DNA of 43,109 bases from Paracoccaceae bacterium (GTDB taxonomy: Bacteria > Pseudomonadota > Alphaproteobacteria > Rhodobacterales > Rhodobacteraceae): positions 1 to 43,109 of the forward strand of contig CACPHA010000007.1 in assembly GCA_902633655.1 (NCBI GenBank), read 5' to 3'. Of the stretch, positions 27,531 through 36,532 are shown one piece after another. The position numbers were made by a program, and so were the translations under genes. Position 1 is the first letter of the stretch, and every line of letters begins with the position of its first letter. The notes under the pieces are model-generated. The model was not told the DNA's origin. It saw nothing but the letters and a program-made list of their open reading frames with translations, and searched no databases.

Positions 27531-27956
27531 TTGGGTGAAATTCTTATTAGCAAATCTGCGAGTACTGAATGGCAAGCGCACTCAGAAGAACGGGTACTTA
27601 ATGGAGCAAATCCAAATCTTCGTTGGCGTTTTCTTTTTGATGCATCGAAACATCAAAATGAGGATTTATCGATGGGATGTTTGCGCGTTCCGGTGGGAGA
27701 AAGCTTGCCACTTCATTATCACGAAGAACAAGAAATTTACTATATTCTTCAAGGTAAAGGTGAAGTATTAATGTCGGCAACGGATGCAAAATCAGTTAGG
27801 CAAGGTGATAGTGTTTACATTCCCAAAAGCACACCACACGGTATGAAAAATATAGGTGAAACCGATTTTATGTTTTTGTGGATCTTCCCGACAGACAGTT
27901 GGCATGACGTTGAATACAATTATATAACTCGCGCACCAGAAGACTTTTCAAAGTAA
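27531..27956 (+). CDS. small cupin protein resembling DMSP lyase DddK
   Basis: 141 aa, begun at TTG 27531 with a strong GGAGG 9 bases upstream. It is a single cupin barrel with metal ligands H62, H64 and E68 (PLHYHEEQEIYYI) and H103 (STPHGMKN). Recalled from memory, SAR11 DddK has H56, H58, E62 and H96 plus catalytic Tyr64; here the matching tyrosine is Y70, and the stretches WRFLFDA and WIFPTDSWHDVEY also line up. That makes dimethylsulfoniopropionate cleavage to DMS and acrylate a real possibility. Many small cupins of unknown function share these motifs, so the function is not settled. It sits 24 bp after the interrupted aminotransferase. Confidence 0.8.
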   Translation: MGEILISKSASTEWQAHSEERVLNGANPNLRWRFLFDASKHQNEDLSMGCLRVPVGESLPLHYHEEQEIYYILQGKGEVLMSATDAKSVRQGDSVYIPKSTPHGMKNIGETDFMFLWIFPTDSWHDVEYNYITRAPEDFSK

Positions 27957-28318
27957 AACATTCCGGCTTGTTGGGGTAAATAGCAACGAAAGTTAATATA
28001 ATATAGGCACTTACTCGCTTTCACTATTTTCAGAGTTACCCTTAAGATTTTCTGATTAAAAGAAGAGCTTTTCAAAAGTCATCATCTATGCGGGCGTTAA
28101 TTTTTGGCACAAAATTAAGGTTCTTTGGTGCCTGAGGTTAAAGTATATAAAAACTTAGCCCTCGGTTTGAGATTTACACTTCGATTAAGAGTTTACTTGA
28201 TTTAACGTTGACAGGCGCGGGCTGAGTCTGCGATCTTAAAGTTGAATTCAAAGCACCGCCTACCTTTAGAGTGAGGGTGTGAATAAATTTCTGTATTTCA
28301 AAAACGGATTTTTAAGAA
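27957..28318. other. 362-bp gene-free spacer
   Basis: No gene. A short inverted repeat, GGCAC (28106-28110) with GTGCC (28128-28132), and an isolated TTGACA (28208-28213) without a good -10 are the only notable signals. It presumably carries the promoter of the phospholyase/kinase pair. Confidence 0.45.
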
Positions 28319-29596
28319 ATGGCAGAAACTGTGTTAGAACGACGCTTTCGTCTCTTAGGGCCCAATGTTCCTCTGTTTTATGATGAACCTCTTCATATCG
28401 TTAAAGGAGAGGGTGTTTGGCTTTATGACAAAGCAGGAAAGAAATATTTAGATTGCTATAATAATGTTCCTCACGTGGGCCATTGTCACCCAGTAGTTGT
28501 GGATGCAATCGCTAGGCAAGCAGCAACATTGAATACGCACACCCGGTACTTGCACGATGGTATTCTCGAGTACGGAGAACGATTGACAGCAACATTTGAT
28601 GCGTCTCTTTCATCAATAATTATGGTTTGCACAGGTTCTGAAGCGAATGACATTGCTCTTCGTATGAGTGAGGCCGTAACGGGCAAACGCGGGATTATAG
28701 TGACCGATCATACGTACCATGGTAACACAGCTTCAGTTGCAGCTTTGTCGTCAACGAACAAAGCATCTACTTCCCAATCTCATAATATCAGATTTGTGCC
28801 CGCGCCTGATAGTTATCGACCCGCAAGCAGGCATGACGGTTCGGATTTTGCGCGGCATGTGGAAAATGCAATTGATGAGCTAGAAGAGCTAGGCATTGGT
28901 TTCGCGGCTTTGCTACTTTGTCCATACTTTGCCAATGAAGGATTTCCGGATCTCCCAGAAAAATGGCTCGATCCAACAATTAAAGCTGTAAAGCAAGCAG
29001 GTGGGCTGATAATCGCAGATGAAGTGCAGCCGGGTTTTGGAAGAATTGGTTCACATATGTGGGGGCACCAATATCAAGGCTTCACACCAGACATAGTAAC
29101 TTTGGGCAAGCCCATGGCTAATGGACATCCGGTAGCTGCAGTTGTTACAACGCATGAAATTATAACTGCATTCAGGACATCATTTAGATACTTCAATACA
29201 TTTGGAGGTAATCCGGTATCAGCCGCCGCCGCTAACGCGGTTTTGGATGTAATACAAGAAGAAAACTTGCTCAAAAATGCGACCGATGTTGGAGCTTATG
29301 CAAAAGATTCTCTTTTGCATTTAGCAAAAAAGCACTGTGTTATTGGTAGCGTACGTGGACGGGGCTTGTTCTTTGGCGCTGAGTTAGTGCACGGAAAACA
29401 CTGTAAAACACCCGCAGCTGACCTCACTCATGAAGTTGTAAATCTAATGCGTCAGAATGGTGTTTTGATAAATAAACTTGGTATCTACGGTAATACAACA
29501 AAAATCCGTCCTCCAATGCCGTTTTCAAGAGAAAATGCAGATAATTTTCTATCAGTTCTTGATCATGCTCTCTCTATTTTGGGGCACGAAGTATGA
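28319..29596 (+). CDS. class III PLP enzyme of the AGXT2L phospholyase type
   Basis: 425 aa. It has the class III fold with D234 (IIADEVQPGFGR) and lysine K264 (TLGKPMANGHPVA). The segments YNNVPHVGHCHP, TGSEANDIALR and GKPMANGHPVAAV are characteristic of the group containing human ethanolamine-phosphate and 5-phosphohydroxylysine phospholyases. These use PLP to eliminate phosphate and ammonia instead of transaminating. The next gene, a kinase of the hydroxylysine-kinase type, overlaps by 4 bases (ATGA). That strongly suggests a kinase-then-lyase pair acting on a hydroxy-amine. Plain transamination remains possible. The ribosome site is weak. Confidence 0.85.
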   Translation: MAETVLERRFRLLGPNVPLFYDEPLHIVKGEGVWLYDKAGKKYLDCYNNVPHVGHCHPVVVDAIARQAATLNTHTRYLHDGILEYGERLTATFDASLSSIIMVCTGSEANDIALRMSEAVTGKRGIIVTDHTYHGNTASVAALSSTNKASTSQSHNIRFVPAPDSYRPASRHDGSDFARHVENAIDELEELGIGFAALLLCPYFANEGFPDLPEKWLDPTIKAVKQAGGLIIADEVQPGFGRIGSHMWGHQYQGFTPDIVTLGKPMANGHPVAAVVTTHEIITAFRTSFRYFNTFGGNPVSAAAANAVLDVIQEENLLKNATDVGAYAKDSLLHLAKKHCVIGSVRGRGLFFGAELVHGKHCKTPAADLTHEVVNLMRQNGVLINKLGIYGNTTKIRPPMPFSRENADNFLSVLDHALSILGHEV

Positions 29597-30540
29597 TTGA
29601 ACAATTAGGGCTCGAGCTTAGCGAATATTGGTCGTTTTCTCCCGAAACATTTAAAATCCTGGCACAACGTGAGAATACGGTTTTTCGGGCTGAGACAAAT
29701 AAAGGCCCTATTGTTATTCGCATGCATCGACAAGGGTATCACGACTTTGACGAAATTCAGTCAGAACTCCAATTTATGGCCGGTGTAAGTTTACATTTGG
29801 CCAATACTCCGTGCCCAATAGCTACTAAGGACGGTAGGCTTGTTGTCGAACATAGAGGTAAAATTTTTACGGGCCTTGATTGGATTACGGGCAAGACTTT
29901 GAAAGAATATCTGTCACTAACCAGTAGTAAAAGAGACCTTGAAACAATTTTTTTCGATCTGGGTGGTAAGCTTGCGAATTTCCATATTGCCTGTGATGCG
30001 TGGCAGCCGCCACCTGGGTTTAAACGACATTCTTGGAATCGGAGCGGTTTAGTTGGAACAAATCCGTTTTGGGGGCGGTTTTGGGAAAATCCAGATCTAC
30101 ACCAAGACGAACGTGATTTTATGTTAAAAATAAAAGATCGGATTAACGCTGTTTTGGCCGGTTTAGAAGACAGTCTAGACTATGGCATGATTCACGCAGA
30201 TTTAATTCCCGACAATGTTATGATTGACGAAGATGAGCTCATTTTTTTAGATTTTGATGATTGCGGTTTCGGCTTCCGGATTTTTGATTTAGCAACTATC
30301 CTACAAAAACAATTTATCGCCACGTCAAATTTTAAAGCCATTTCAACAGCGCTAGTTACCGGGTACAAAAGTCATAGGAAATTAGAAACAGAACATCTAG
30401 ATTTTTTTTTGGCCATACGCAGTTTGACTTATGTCGGTTGGATTGTGGACAGATATAATTTTATAGATGCCACAGAAAGATCTCGACACTACATCAATAA
30501 TGCTTTGTTGATGTGTCAACGCTTCCAAAATGACTTATAA
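29593..30540 (+). CDS. APH/choline-kinase-fold small-molecule kinase (hydroxylysine-kinase-like)
   Basis: 315 aa. The aminoglycoside phosphotransferase fold is shown by IHADLIPDNVMI (catalytic D203 with H201 and N208) and the metal-binding LDFDDCGFGF (D220, D222). IVIRMHRQGY near residue 43 fits the nucleotide-binding strand. The gene's ATG overlaps the phospholyase stop. In animals the homologous pair (HYKK and PHYKPL) phosphorylates 5-hydroxylysine and then eliminates phosphate and ammonia to give the semialdehyde. The bacterial pair could act on hydroxylysine, ethanolamine or another amino alcohol. A homoserine-kinase-like role is a less likely alternative. Confidence 0.84.
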   Translation: MIEQLGLELSEYWSFSPETFKILAQRENTVFRAETNKGPIVIRMHRQGYHDFDEIQSELQFMAGVSLHLANTPCPIATKDGRLVVEHRGKIFTGLDWITGKTLKEYLSLTSSKRDLETIFFDLGGKLANFHIACDAWQPPPGFKRHSWNRSGLVGTNPFWGRFWENPDLHQDERDFMLKIKDRINAVLAGLEDSLDYGMIHADLIPDNVMIDEDELIFLDFDDCGFGFRIFDLATILQKQFIATSNFKAISTALVTGYKSHRKLETEHLDFFLAIRSLTYVGWIVDRYNFIDATERSRHYINNALLMCQRFQNDL

Positions 30541-30987
30541 ATTTTCAAAAATTAGAGTTACGTCATAAATTTTTAACTCGATACAATCTAAAGTCTTGCA
30601 AGGCCTTTTTGCTATTGTTTTGTGAAACGCCGGTGGGCATCGAGATCTAGTATCAGAAGCTGTCTATAGTTCTCCTGTATGGCCCGCTTTTTTAAAAGCA
30701 ATATTTTTGAATTACTATGTCCGATATTAGTATTAACTCAGACTTCTAAGTTGCAAATAAAAATTAAAACCTAAAACATTTTTTTATCTGAAAACATCAA
30801 CACTTCCCACTTAGCGGAGGAGAATTTTTAAGTCAATTTAAAGGTGAAGGCCCTCGATAGGCTTAATTTTAGTTTACTCTAACAAGTCTATCTTAGCCAA
30901 TGCAATTTGCCGTTTTTGAATTTCCAGCATACAATCAGATATATTGAAATGAAATGCGTTCAGACCTTTGGAACAAATGGCAAAAAA
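30541..30987. other. 447-bp gene-free spacer
   Basis: AT-rich, no gene seen. GCAAGGCCTTTTTGC at about 30598-30612 can form a small hairpin running into T residues and could end the kinase transcript. An orphan GGAGGAG ribosome-like site (about 30824) is followed only by a stop-rich stretch. The frame of the next gene is open back to a TTG at 30907, but similarity begins at 30988. Confidence 0.45.
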
Positions 30988-32091
30988 ATGAAAATCACGA
31001 ATATTAATCTTTATCACGTAGTTATGCCACTAACCGAGCCTTGGGTAACGGCTTATGGTCATCAGTCAAATATTGAAAGCCTTTTTGTCAATCTTAAGTC
31101 TGACGGTTTAAGTGGTTGGGGTGAATGTTCTCCAGCCCCGATGCCGTTTTACAATAGTGAATACACAGCAGGAGCTTTTTGCCTTGCTCGTGACGGCTTT
31201 GGTCCACAAATTCTTGGGCAACATATCTCCTCAGCGAATGATTTATCAAACCTTCTTCTTTCGTTTAAGGGTAATGAATTCGCAAAGTCAGCATTTGATG
31301 CAGCTTGGTGGGATTTACATGCTACTTCCAGGAAAACACCACTCTGGGAGCTAATTGGAGGTAAGCATCCGGAGATTGAAGTGGGGGCAGACATCCCGGT
31401 TCAGAGTAATGTGACTGAGCTTGTTGATCTTGCTGGAAAGGCAATCGAGAATGGATATCGCAGAGTTAAATTTAAGTTCAACCGACAATGCAGCTACGAG
31501 ATGATGGCAGCAGTGCGCGAGGCTTTTCCGGAATTAGTAATGCATATTGATTGCAACAGTGGATTTACTCTTGATGACATCGATTTGTTCCGCAAACTCG
31601 ACAACTTGAACTTTAGCATGATTGAACAGCCTCTGGCTTATGATGACTTAATTTATCATTCAAAGTTGCAAAAGGAGTTAATCACTCCGATCTGTCTTGA
31701 CGAAAGCATCACTTCATTTGATCGGGCAATGAAGGCAATACAGATCAATGCATGCAGGTGGATAAACATCAAAACTAGCAGGGTTGGAGGTTTGACCAAC
31801 GCTTTGGAGATACATAGGTTGTGCAAAGAGCACAGTATCCCAATTTGGGTAGGTGGTATGTTAGAATCTGCGGTTGGCCAAGGTACCTCGATTGCCTTGG
31901 CGACAAAAGGAGGGATAGGATACCCGTGCGACATTTTCCCAAGTCAAAGATTTTTTTCGGAGGACTTTTCAGAACCTGAGATCATCCATACCGCTAGGGG
32001 TAAAATTACCGCACCATCGCAGCCAGGTGTCGGTTTCACACCAAAAATGCATCGATTGGAGGCGCACGCTATTCAGACGGCTTCACTCTAG
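30988..32091 (+). CDS. enolase-superfamily racemase/epimerase of the N-acylamino acid racemase/OSBS group
   Basis: The start is chosen at ATG 30988 (MKITNINLYHVVMPL), the usual family start; in-frame upstream codons add unrelated residues. 367 aa. The whole catalytic set is present: KxK at 161-163 (RRVKFKF; K163), metal ligands D188 (HIDCNS), E213 (IEQPLAYDD) and D238 (CLDES), and the second base K262 (INIKTSRVGG). The placement mirrors the Amycolatopsis N-succinylamino acid racemase (K163/K263). The enzyme would abstract an alpha proton of a carboxylate. There is no menaquinone cluster here, so racemisation of an acylated or betaine-type amino acid is likelier than o-succinylbenzoate synthesis. 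Confidence 0.86.
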   Translation: MKITNINLYHVVMPLTEPWVTAYGHQSNIESLFVNLKSDGLSGWGECSPAPMPFYNSEYTAGAFCLARDGFGPQILGQHISSANDLSNLLLSFKGNEFAKSAFDAAWWDLHATSRKTPLWELIGGKHPEIEVGADIPVQSNVTELVDLAGKAIENGYRRVKFKFNRQCSYEMMAAVREAFPELVMHIDCNSGFTLDDIDLFRKLDNLNFSMIEQPLAYDDLIYHSKLQKELITPICLDESITSFDRAMKAIQINACRWINIKTSRVGGLTNALEIHRLCKEHSIPIWVGGMLESAVGQGTSIALATKGGIGYPCDIFPSQRFFSEDFSEPEIIHTARGKITAPSQPGVGFTPKMHRLEAHAIQTASL

Positions 32092-32215
32092 CACTCATTA
32101 AGCGAAACAATCGAAAGACAATGTACGAATAAAATCAACGTTTTCTCTCCAATTTTTTAATTTGATAAATAATTTCTGGCAGTGTGCGCAAACCTAGTTG
32201 CTAAATAAAATTATG

Positions 32216-32252
32216 GCAAAATAAGGCTTTTATGATAATAGCCTCGTTTTGC
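32216..32252. terminator. bidirectional terminator-like hairpin between convergent genes
   Basis: GCAAAA-T-A-AGGCT pairs with AGCCT-C-G-TTTTGC: 11 Watson-Crick pairs, one G-T and one mismatch, around an 11-base loop. It lies between the converging racemase and MttB genes, and AT-rich tracts flank it on both sides. It probably ends both transcripts. Confidence 0.6.
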
Positions 32253-32362
32253 TTATTCCAGTGAGATTCGTTTTATTTTTTAAAATGGTAGGTTTATTTA
32301 TACATTGATTTAATTTTACTGCCTGCGAATTATCATGAAATAACGAAGAAAATCTGGTTTTC

Positions 32363-33865
32363 CTAACCCGGCTTTTGCGGCAGTCTGTACTTTTCGGTAT
32401 ATTTCTTTCTAAATTCGGCGGGCCCATGATTTGGCCAGTGGATATGCAAAAGTTCCTTAGCTCTTTCTTCTGCTTTTTGGGCCATACTCAGGCGATCACT
32501 TGCTTTCCAATCCTCTAGTGAAGATCGATTGGCAAGTTCTGGATAGAGAAAATCACTGCGCATTCTTTCATATGTTTCTGGCCTTCCAAGAAAATGGCCT
32601 TCACCCTTTACCACTTCATCAATAGCGTCTAGAGCTAGTGTATCTTTATCTACTTGTGGAATTACATTTGCTTTCTGGATGGCTCCCAGCATATCGTTAT
32701 CCGCTACCATTGCACCGAAGCCAACGCCCATAAGACTTGCCTGGGTGCCGGCGGCTTGCGTGATCAGATTGGCGCCAGCCTGGAAAGATGACTGAATTGT
32801 CAAAGCCTTTTCATATCCAGATTGAAAATCAACCAGCTTACTATCGGTTGCTCCAGCGATTACCGAGCATGGAAGTTGCCAATGTTGAAGGACTTGTACT
32901 GCCATGCTTGTTGCCATAGCCTGTTCGCCAGCTCCTCCTGCCATTCCACCTGTTCTAAGATCAGTGATCATAGGGCGTGGCCCAGCAATTCTGGGCGCCT
33001 CAGATGAAATCGTATGTATAAACGCCATGCCCGCCAATACTTCAGCCAGTGTTTGAGCAACTGATCCGGCCAAAGTCACTGGGCTTGAAGCTCCGACCTG
33101 ACCAAAAATGTTGCAATGCACTGGAATACCAGAATCCACAGCTGTTTTAATTACATGGAAGGTCTCTCCATGAATTCGAAGTGGGGGTGTAATATGATTT
33201 GCGTGAATCGAAAGAAATGGCCGTTTTCGAAATTTCTCCTCAGAGCCCGCAATTTCATAACAAAGGTTTGCAATATCGCTAATGTGTTTAGCATCACTAG
33301 CAGCCACAATAACGTGTTTTGAGGTTCCTAAAAGTGATGCAACCGCGGTCGACAGGTCAAAATCTTTAGGGTCTTCTATGTCTCGGGCAACGAGAGATCT
33401 GGAAAAGAATTGTATATGCGGGAGAACGTCCGCCAATCGTGCAGCAGAATACAGATCTTTGAGACAAGATGGTTTGTAGTTTTGAGTGCCCGCATCAAAA
33501 ATATTTGGAGAAGCCCCCCCAGTGCCAGTATAGACCTTTGCGGTTGATATCTGCATGTCATGATTATTTATTTGACCCGCTAAAAGAACGTTCTTTGGAC
33601 CATTTTGGATAGTATCCAGCAGTAAACCCTCAGGGTAAAGAAGGCGGCCTTTTTTTATGACTCCTCCGTTATTTTCTATTGCAGAGATCAAAATTTCAGG
33701 GGCATCAGAGACTCCTATTTTAGTTAGTATGTCAAAGGCGGCTCGGGCTATATTGTTTATATTTGGCAGGGATAAAGGAGACCAGCTAGCGCCAGTGGAT
33801 ATAAAGGACGAGCCAGATTTATCTTCTACCGAAATGCCTGAAGATCTGCGTCTGCGCTTTGCCAT
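32363..33865 (-). CDS. MttB-family methyltransferase without pyrrolysine
   Basis: 500 aa, continuous with no in-frame TAG. It belongs to the trimethylamine methyltransferase (MttB) superfamily: SIHANHITPPLRIHGE, GMAGGAGEQAMA and the segment TDSKLVDFQSGYEK. In the archaeal enzyme the last region carries pyrrolysine; here it has ordinary residues (about L344). Non-pyrrolysine members such as MtgB demethylate quaternary amines (glycine betaine, proline betaine, carnitine) and pass the methyl to a corrinoid protein. No corrinoid protein, reactivase or folate:corrinoid methyltransferase is in the window, so the partner is elsewhere or this member works differently. The N-terminus is basic (MAKRRRRS). 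It stands alone on its strand. Confidence 0.88.
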   Translation of the reverse strand: MAKRRRRSSGISVEDKSGSSFISTGASWSPLSLPNINNIARAAFDILTKIGVSDAPEILISAIENNGGVIKKGRLLYPEGLLLDTIQNGPKNVLLAGQINNHDMQISTAKVYTGTGGASPNIFDAGTQNYKPSCLKDLYSAARLADVLPHIQFFSRSLVARDIEDPKDFDLSTAVASLLGTSKHVIVAASDAKHISDIANLCYEIAGSEEKFRKRPFLSIHANHITPPLRIHGETFHVIKTAVDSGIPVHCNIFGQVGASSPVTLAGSVAQTLAEVLAGMAFIHTISSEAPRIAGPRPMITDLRTGGMAGGAGEQAMATSMAVQVLQHWQLPCSVIAGATDSKLVDFQSGYEKALTIQSSFQAGANLITQAAGTQASLMGVGFGAMVADNDMLGAIQKANVIPQVDKDTLALDAIDEVVKGEGHFLGRPETYERMRSDFLYPELANRSSLEDWKASDRLSMAQKAEERAKELLHIHWPNHGPAEFRKKYTEKYRLPQKPG

Positions 33866-34220
33866 CAGTAAAAAATGCCCAGTTCATAATGTGATTGGAG
33901 CTTCATCTAAAATTTTTGCCTTTTTTATTGTTGATGAATTTTGGAGTAATATCTTCCAATTTGGAAGTGACTTCTATTGCTAAAACCAGAGCCTGTGAAA
34001 TAATTTGCTGATAAAAACAGTTCACTCGCAGCACGGTTTGATTAATTTTGTTTAAATTCTGAGGCTTCTTGTTACTTTTTAATTATTTTTGGTTGTGGGA
34101 GTAGGACTTACTCAAAAATATATCCTGCGAAAAACTATTTAAATTTATCGAAATTGAAAAAGGGACCGCAAATCATTATACCTCTTACAAAATGGAGACT
34201 AAGCCACCATACTATCAACA
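33866..34220. other. 355-bp spacer holding repeat copy A
   Basis: No gene. It holds the MttB promoter side on the left and the end of the ABC operon on the right. The direct repeat copy described separately lies at 34086-34156. No integrase remnant was seen. Confidence 0.5.
34086..34156. repeat. direct repeat copy A flanking the ABC/LacI block
   Basis: Bases 34086-34141 match 41741-41796 at 48 of 56 positions in the same orientation; seven of the eight differences are transitions. Similarity fades and then ends in AAATTG at 34151-34156. The segment TGGTTGTGGGAGTAGG is, in reverse complement, close to the 3' end of a tRNA (acceptor stem plus CCA). The copy lies 65 bp beyond the last gene of the ABC operon. 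Confidence 0.75.
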
Positions 34221-35264
34221 TTACAAACGATTACCTTGGTGATCAAAAAAATGTAAATGGTCCAATGCTGGGTTAACTGATACTTCTTCGTCAATAGTAT
34301 ATTTCTCGGAGCCATCCACGCGAACGTTTAAAGTTCCAAGACCCTCACAATCAATAAAAACAAAACAATCAGCCCCCAAATATTCAACGACAGATACACG
34401 TCCCAAAAAACCTTGTTTGTGGCCACGTTCAAGAATAAAATGCTCGGGCCTAACTCCAATATTTGCCGCTTCTCTATTTTTGTTCAATAACTTCAAAAAC
34501 TCGTTGTTTATTACAATACTTTCGGCTGCTGAATTTTTAAAAATGTTCATTTTTGGTGAACCTACAAATTGCGCCACAAATAAATTAGCAGGTTGCTCAT
34601 ATAATTTTTTTGGCGTCCCAATTTGCGCGACCCGACCAGATTCCAACACTACTATTCTGTCTGCAAGAGTCATGGCCTCGACTTGGTCATGAGTTACATA
34701 AACCATAGTAGTCTTCAAAGTCTGATGTAACCTTGCCAACTCCAAACGCATTTCCACACGAAGAGACGCGTCAAGATTTGAAAGTGGTTCATCAAAAAGA
34801 AAAGCAGTGGGCGCCCTTACAATAGACCGACCAATGGCAACGCGCTGCCTTTGACCGCCAGAAAGATCCTTGGGTCGACGATCAAGAAAATCTTCAAGTT
34901 TCAATATTTGTGCAGCTTGGCCAACTTTATCATCTATCACTTCCTTTTGAGTTCCCGCAACCTTTAGACTGAAACCCATGTTCTCACGAACAGTCATGTG
35001 TGGATAAAGAGCGTATGACTGGAAAACCATAGATAGGCCACGTTTCGATGGGGGTTGGTCAGTAACATCATTACCATCTAAAATTATAGAGCCACGAGAG
35101 GTTTCTTCCAAACCGCCAATCATTCGCAGAAGTGTAGACTTACCACAACCCGAAGGTCCGACTAAAATAATGAACTCACCGTCCAATATTTCCAGATCAA
35201 TTTCCTTTATAACTTGTAATTCATCAAACCACTTTTCGATGGAGTTGAGTTTTATGGAACCCAT
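34221..35264 (-). CDS. sugar ABC transporter ATPase (UgpC/MalK type)
   Basis: 347 aa from ATG 35264; the start overlaps the previous gene's stop by one base (TGATG). Walker A GPSGCGKST (36-44), Q-loop VFQSYALYPHMTVREN, signature LSGGQRQRVAIGR (134-146), Walker B AFLFDEP (154-160), D-loop SNLDA and switch H192 (VTHDQ) are all intact. The C-terminal OB-type regulatory domain (about 240-347, with NIGVRPEHFIL) is that of carbohydrate importers. It powers uptake through the two permeases upstream. It is the last gene of a five-gene, overlap-coupled operon. Confidence 0.92.
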   Translation of the reverse strand: MGSIKLNSIEKWFDELQVIKEIDLEILDGEFIILVGPSGCGKSTLLRMIGGLEETSRGSIILDGNDVTDQPPSKRGLSMVFQSYALYPHMTVRENMGFSLKVAGTQKEVIDDKVGQAAQILKLEDFLDRRPKDLSGGQRQRVAIGRSIVRAPTAFLFDEPLSNLDASLRVEMRLELARLHQTLKTTMVYVTHDQVEAMTLADRIVVLESGRVAQIGTPKKLYEQPANLFVAQFVGSPKMNIFKNSAAESIVINNEFLKLLNKNREAANIGVRPEHFILERGHKQGFLGRVSVVEYLGADCFVFIDCEGLGTLNVRVDGSEKYTIDEEVSVNPALDHLHFFDHQGNRL

Positions 35265-36532
35265 CACTTTTCTCCAACACTTGGTGAAGCCCAAGCTAGC
35301 CAAACAGCTGCTGTCCAAGAAAAAGCCTTTCCACCACCGGGTGCCCCAGTCATTGGGTTAAAATACTCAGCAAATCCACACCGACTGATTAACTCTCGTG
35401 TTTTTGATCTTATTATTTCAGCCTCTTTTTCATGACCCATATCAGATAAACCTAAACCAATCAGAGAATTTAAAACTGGCCAAGTAGGACCGCGCCAATA
35501 TCTAAATCCATCAAACTCACTTGATTTGATATCAAGGCTTGGAATTGGATAAACAGTGTCTAGTAAAGTGCTGTGTAAATGATTCAGCATGCTTTCATCT
35601 CTTATGCCAGCATACCAACATAGAAACGATGCACTCGTTAAGTAACTGGTAGGTTCACCGCTTTTGAGATTGATAGCATTAAAATGCTTATTTTCTGGAT
35701 GGCGAAGAGATGTACAGCCCATTTCTAATGTACGACACCACTGATCAATCTCATCTGTTGGCAAACCGAGAGTTTTACTCATAAATGCTAGATCTTTGTT
35801 CGCTCTCAAGAGTACAAAAGTTAGCGTTGGATCTGCTACAGAAAATGGTGGATCCTTCGCCATAATCGCTTCGTCCCAACCTAACCGACTACCTCTCTGT
35901 ACTAGCCAAAGATAGCGATCATAATCTGCCTTTGTAGGTCTCATTGAAGGGTCCACGTGGCTAGTATCGCGCCGTTTATACTCACCTATATCTTTTGGTA
36001 TGATCATAGCCATGGCACTATCCCAGTCTGGACTATTGTCTCTACCAGCCTCCCATGGGTGTGTAACGAAAACTGCTCCTTCTGGAGAAACACGCCAATT
36101 CATAAACCACTTATGCCATGCCTTAATTTTCGGGATGAGTGATAATAAATGGTCCTTACCAATTTGCTGATCTTTTTCCCAAATTGCTCTAATAAATGTA
36201 GCAGCAACAGGTGGCTGACTTATTCCACTGGATGAGATTGACCCAATACCTTCCGTTCCCCAAATCGATGGACCGGGAAAATAATCCGTGTCATCTTGGC
36301 GAAAAAGAATATGGGGGAGCATTCCATTAGGCCACTGCCCAGCAAAGAGTGTTTCAATTTCCTGCCAAGCTCTTTTAATGTCAAAAATCGAGAAGCCCCA
36401 AGCAGCGAATACGCTATCCCAATTCCACTGATAAGGATAAAGACCAGCTGTTGGAATAGTATAACCACCTTTATCATTCCCCTCCAAAACCTCTCGAGCT
36501 CTTTGGTCAAGTAGTTTTACTTCTTTGTTCAT
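35264..36532 (-). CDS. GH63/MGH-type glycoside hydrolase, candidate mannosyl- or glucosylglycerate hydrolase
   Basis: 422 aa, an (alpha/alpha)6 catalytic domain with no signal peptide, so it acts in the cytoplasm on imported sugar. The signatures GLYPYQWNWDSVFAAWG, AGQWPNGMLPH, WRGPTWPVLNSLIG and GFAEYFNPMTG fit the short bacterial GH63 enzymes that hydrolyse mannosylglycerate and glucosylglycerate. Candidate catalytic acids are D165/D169 (AGRDNSPDWDSA) and E389 (FAEYFNP). It sits inside a sugar ABC operon between permease and ATPase genes, overlapping each by one base, so import and hydrolysis are tied together. A trehalase-like or other alpha-glucosidase role is the main alternative. Confidence 0.8.
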   Translation of the reverse strand: MNKEVKLLDQRAREVLEGNDKGGYTIPTAGLYPYQWNWDSVFAAWGFSIFDIKRAWQEIETLFAGQWPNGMLPHILFRQDDTDYFPGPSIWGTEGIGSISSSGISQPPVAATFIRAIWEKDQQIGKDHLLSLIPKIKAWHKWFMNWRVSPEGAVFVTHPWEAGRDNSPDWDSAMAMIIPKDIGEYKRRDTSHVDPSMRPTKADYDRYLWLVQRGSRLGWDEAIMAKDPPFSVADPTLTFVLLRANKDLAFMSKTLGLPTDEIDQWCRTLEMGCTSLRHPENKHFNAINLKSGEPTSYLTSASFLCWYAGIRDESMLNHLHSTLLDTVYPIPSLDIKSSEFDGFRYWRGPTWPVLNSLIGLGLSDMGHEKEAEIIRSKTRELISRCGFAEYFNPMTGAPGGGKAFSWTAAVWLAWASPSVGEK

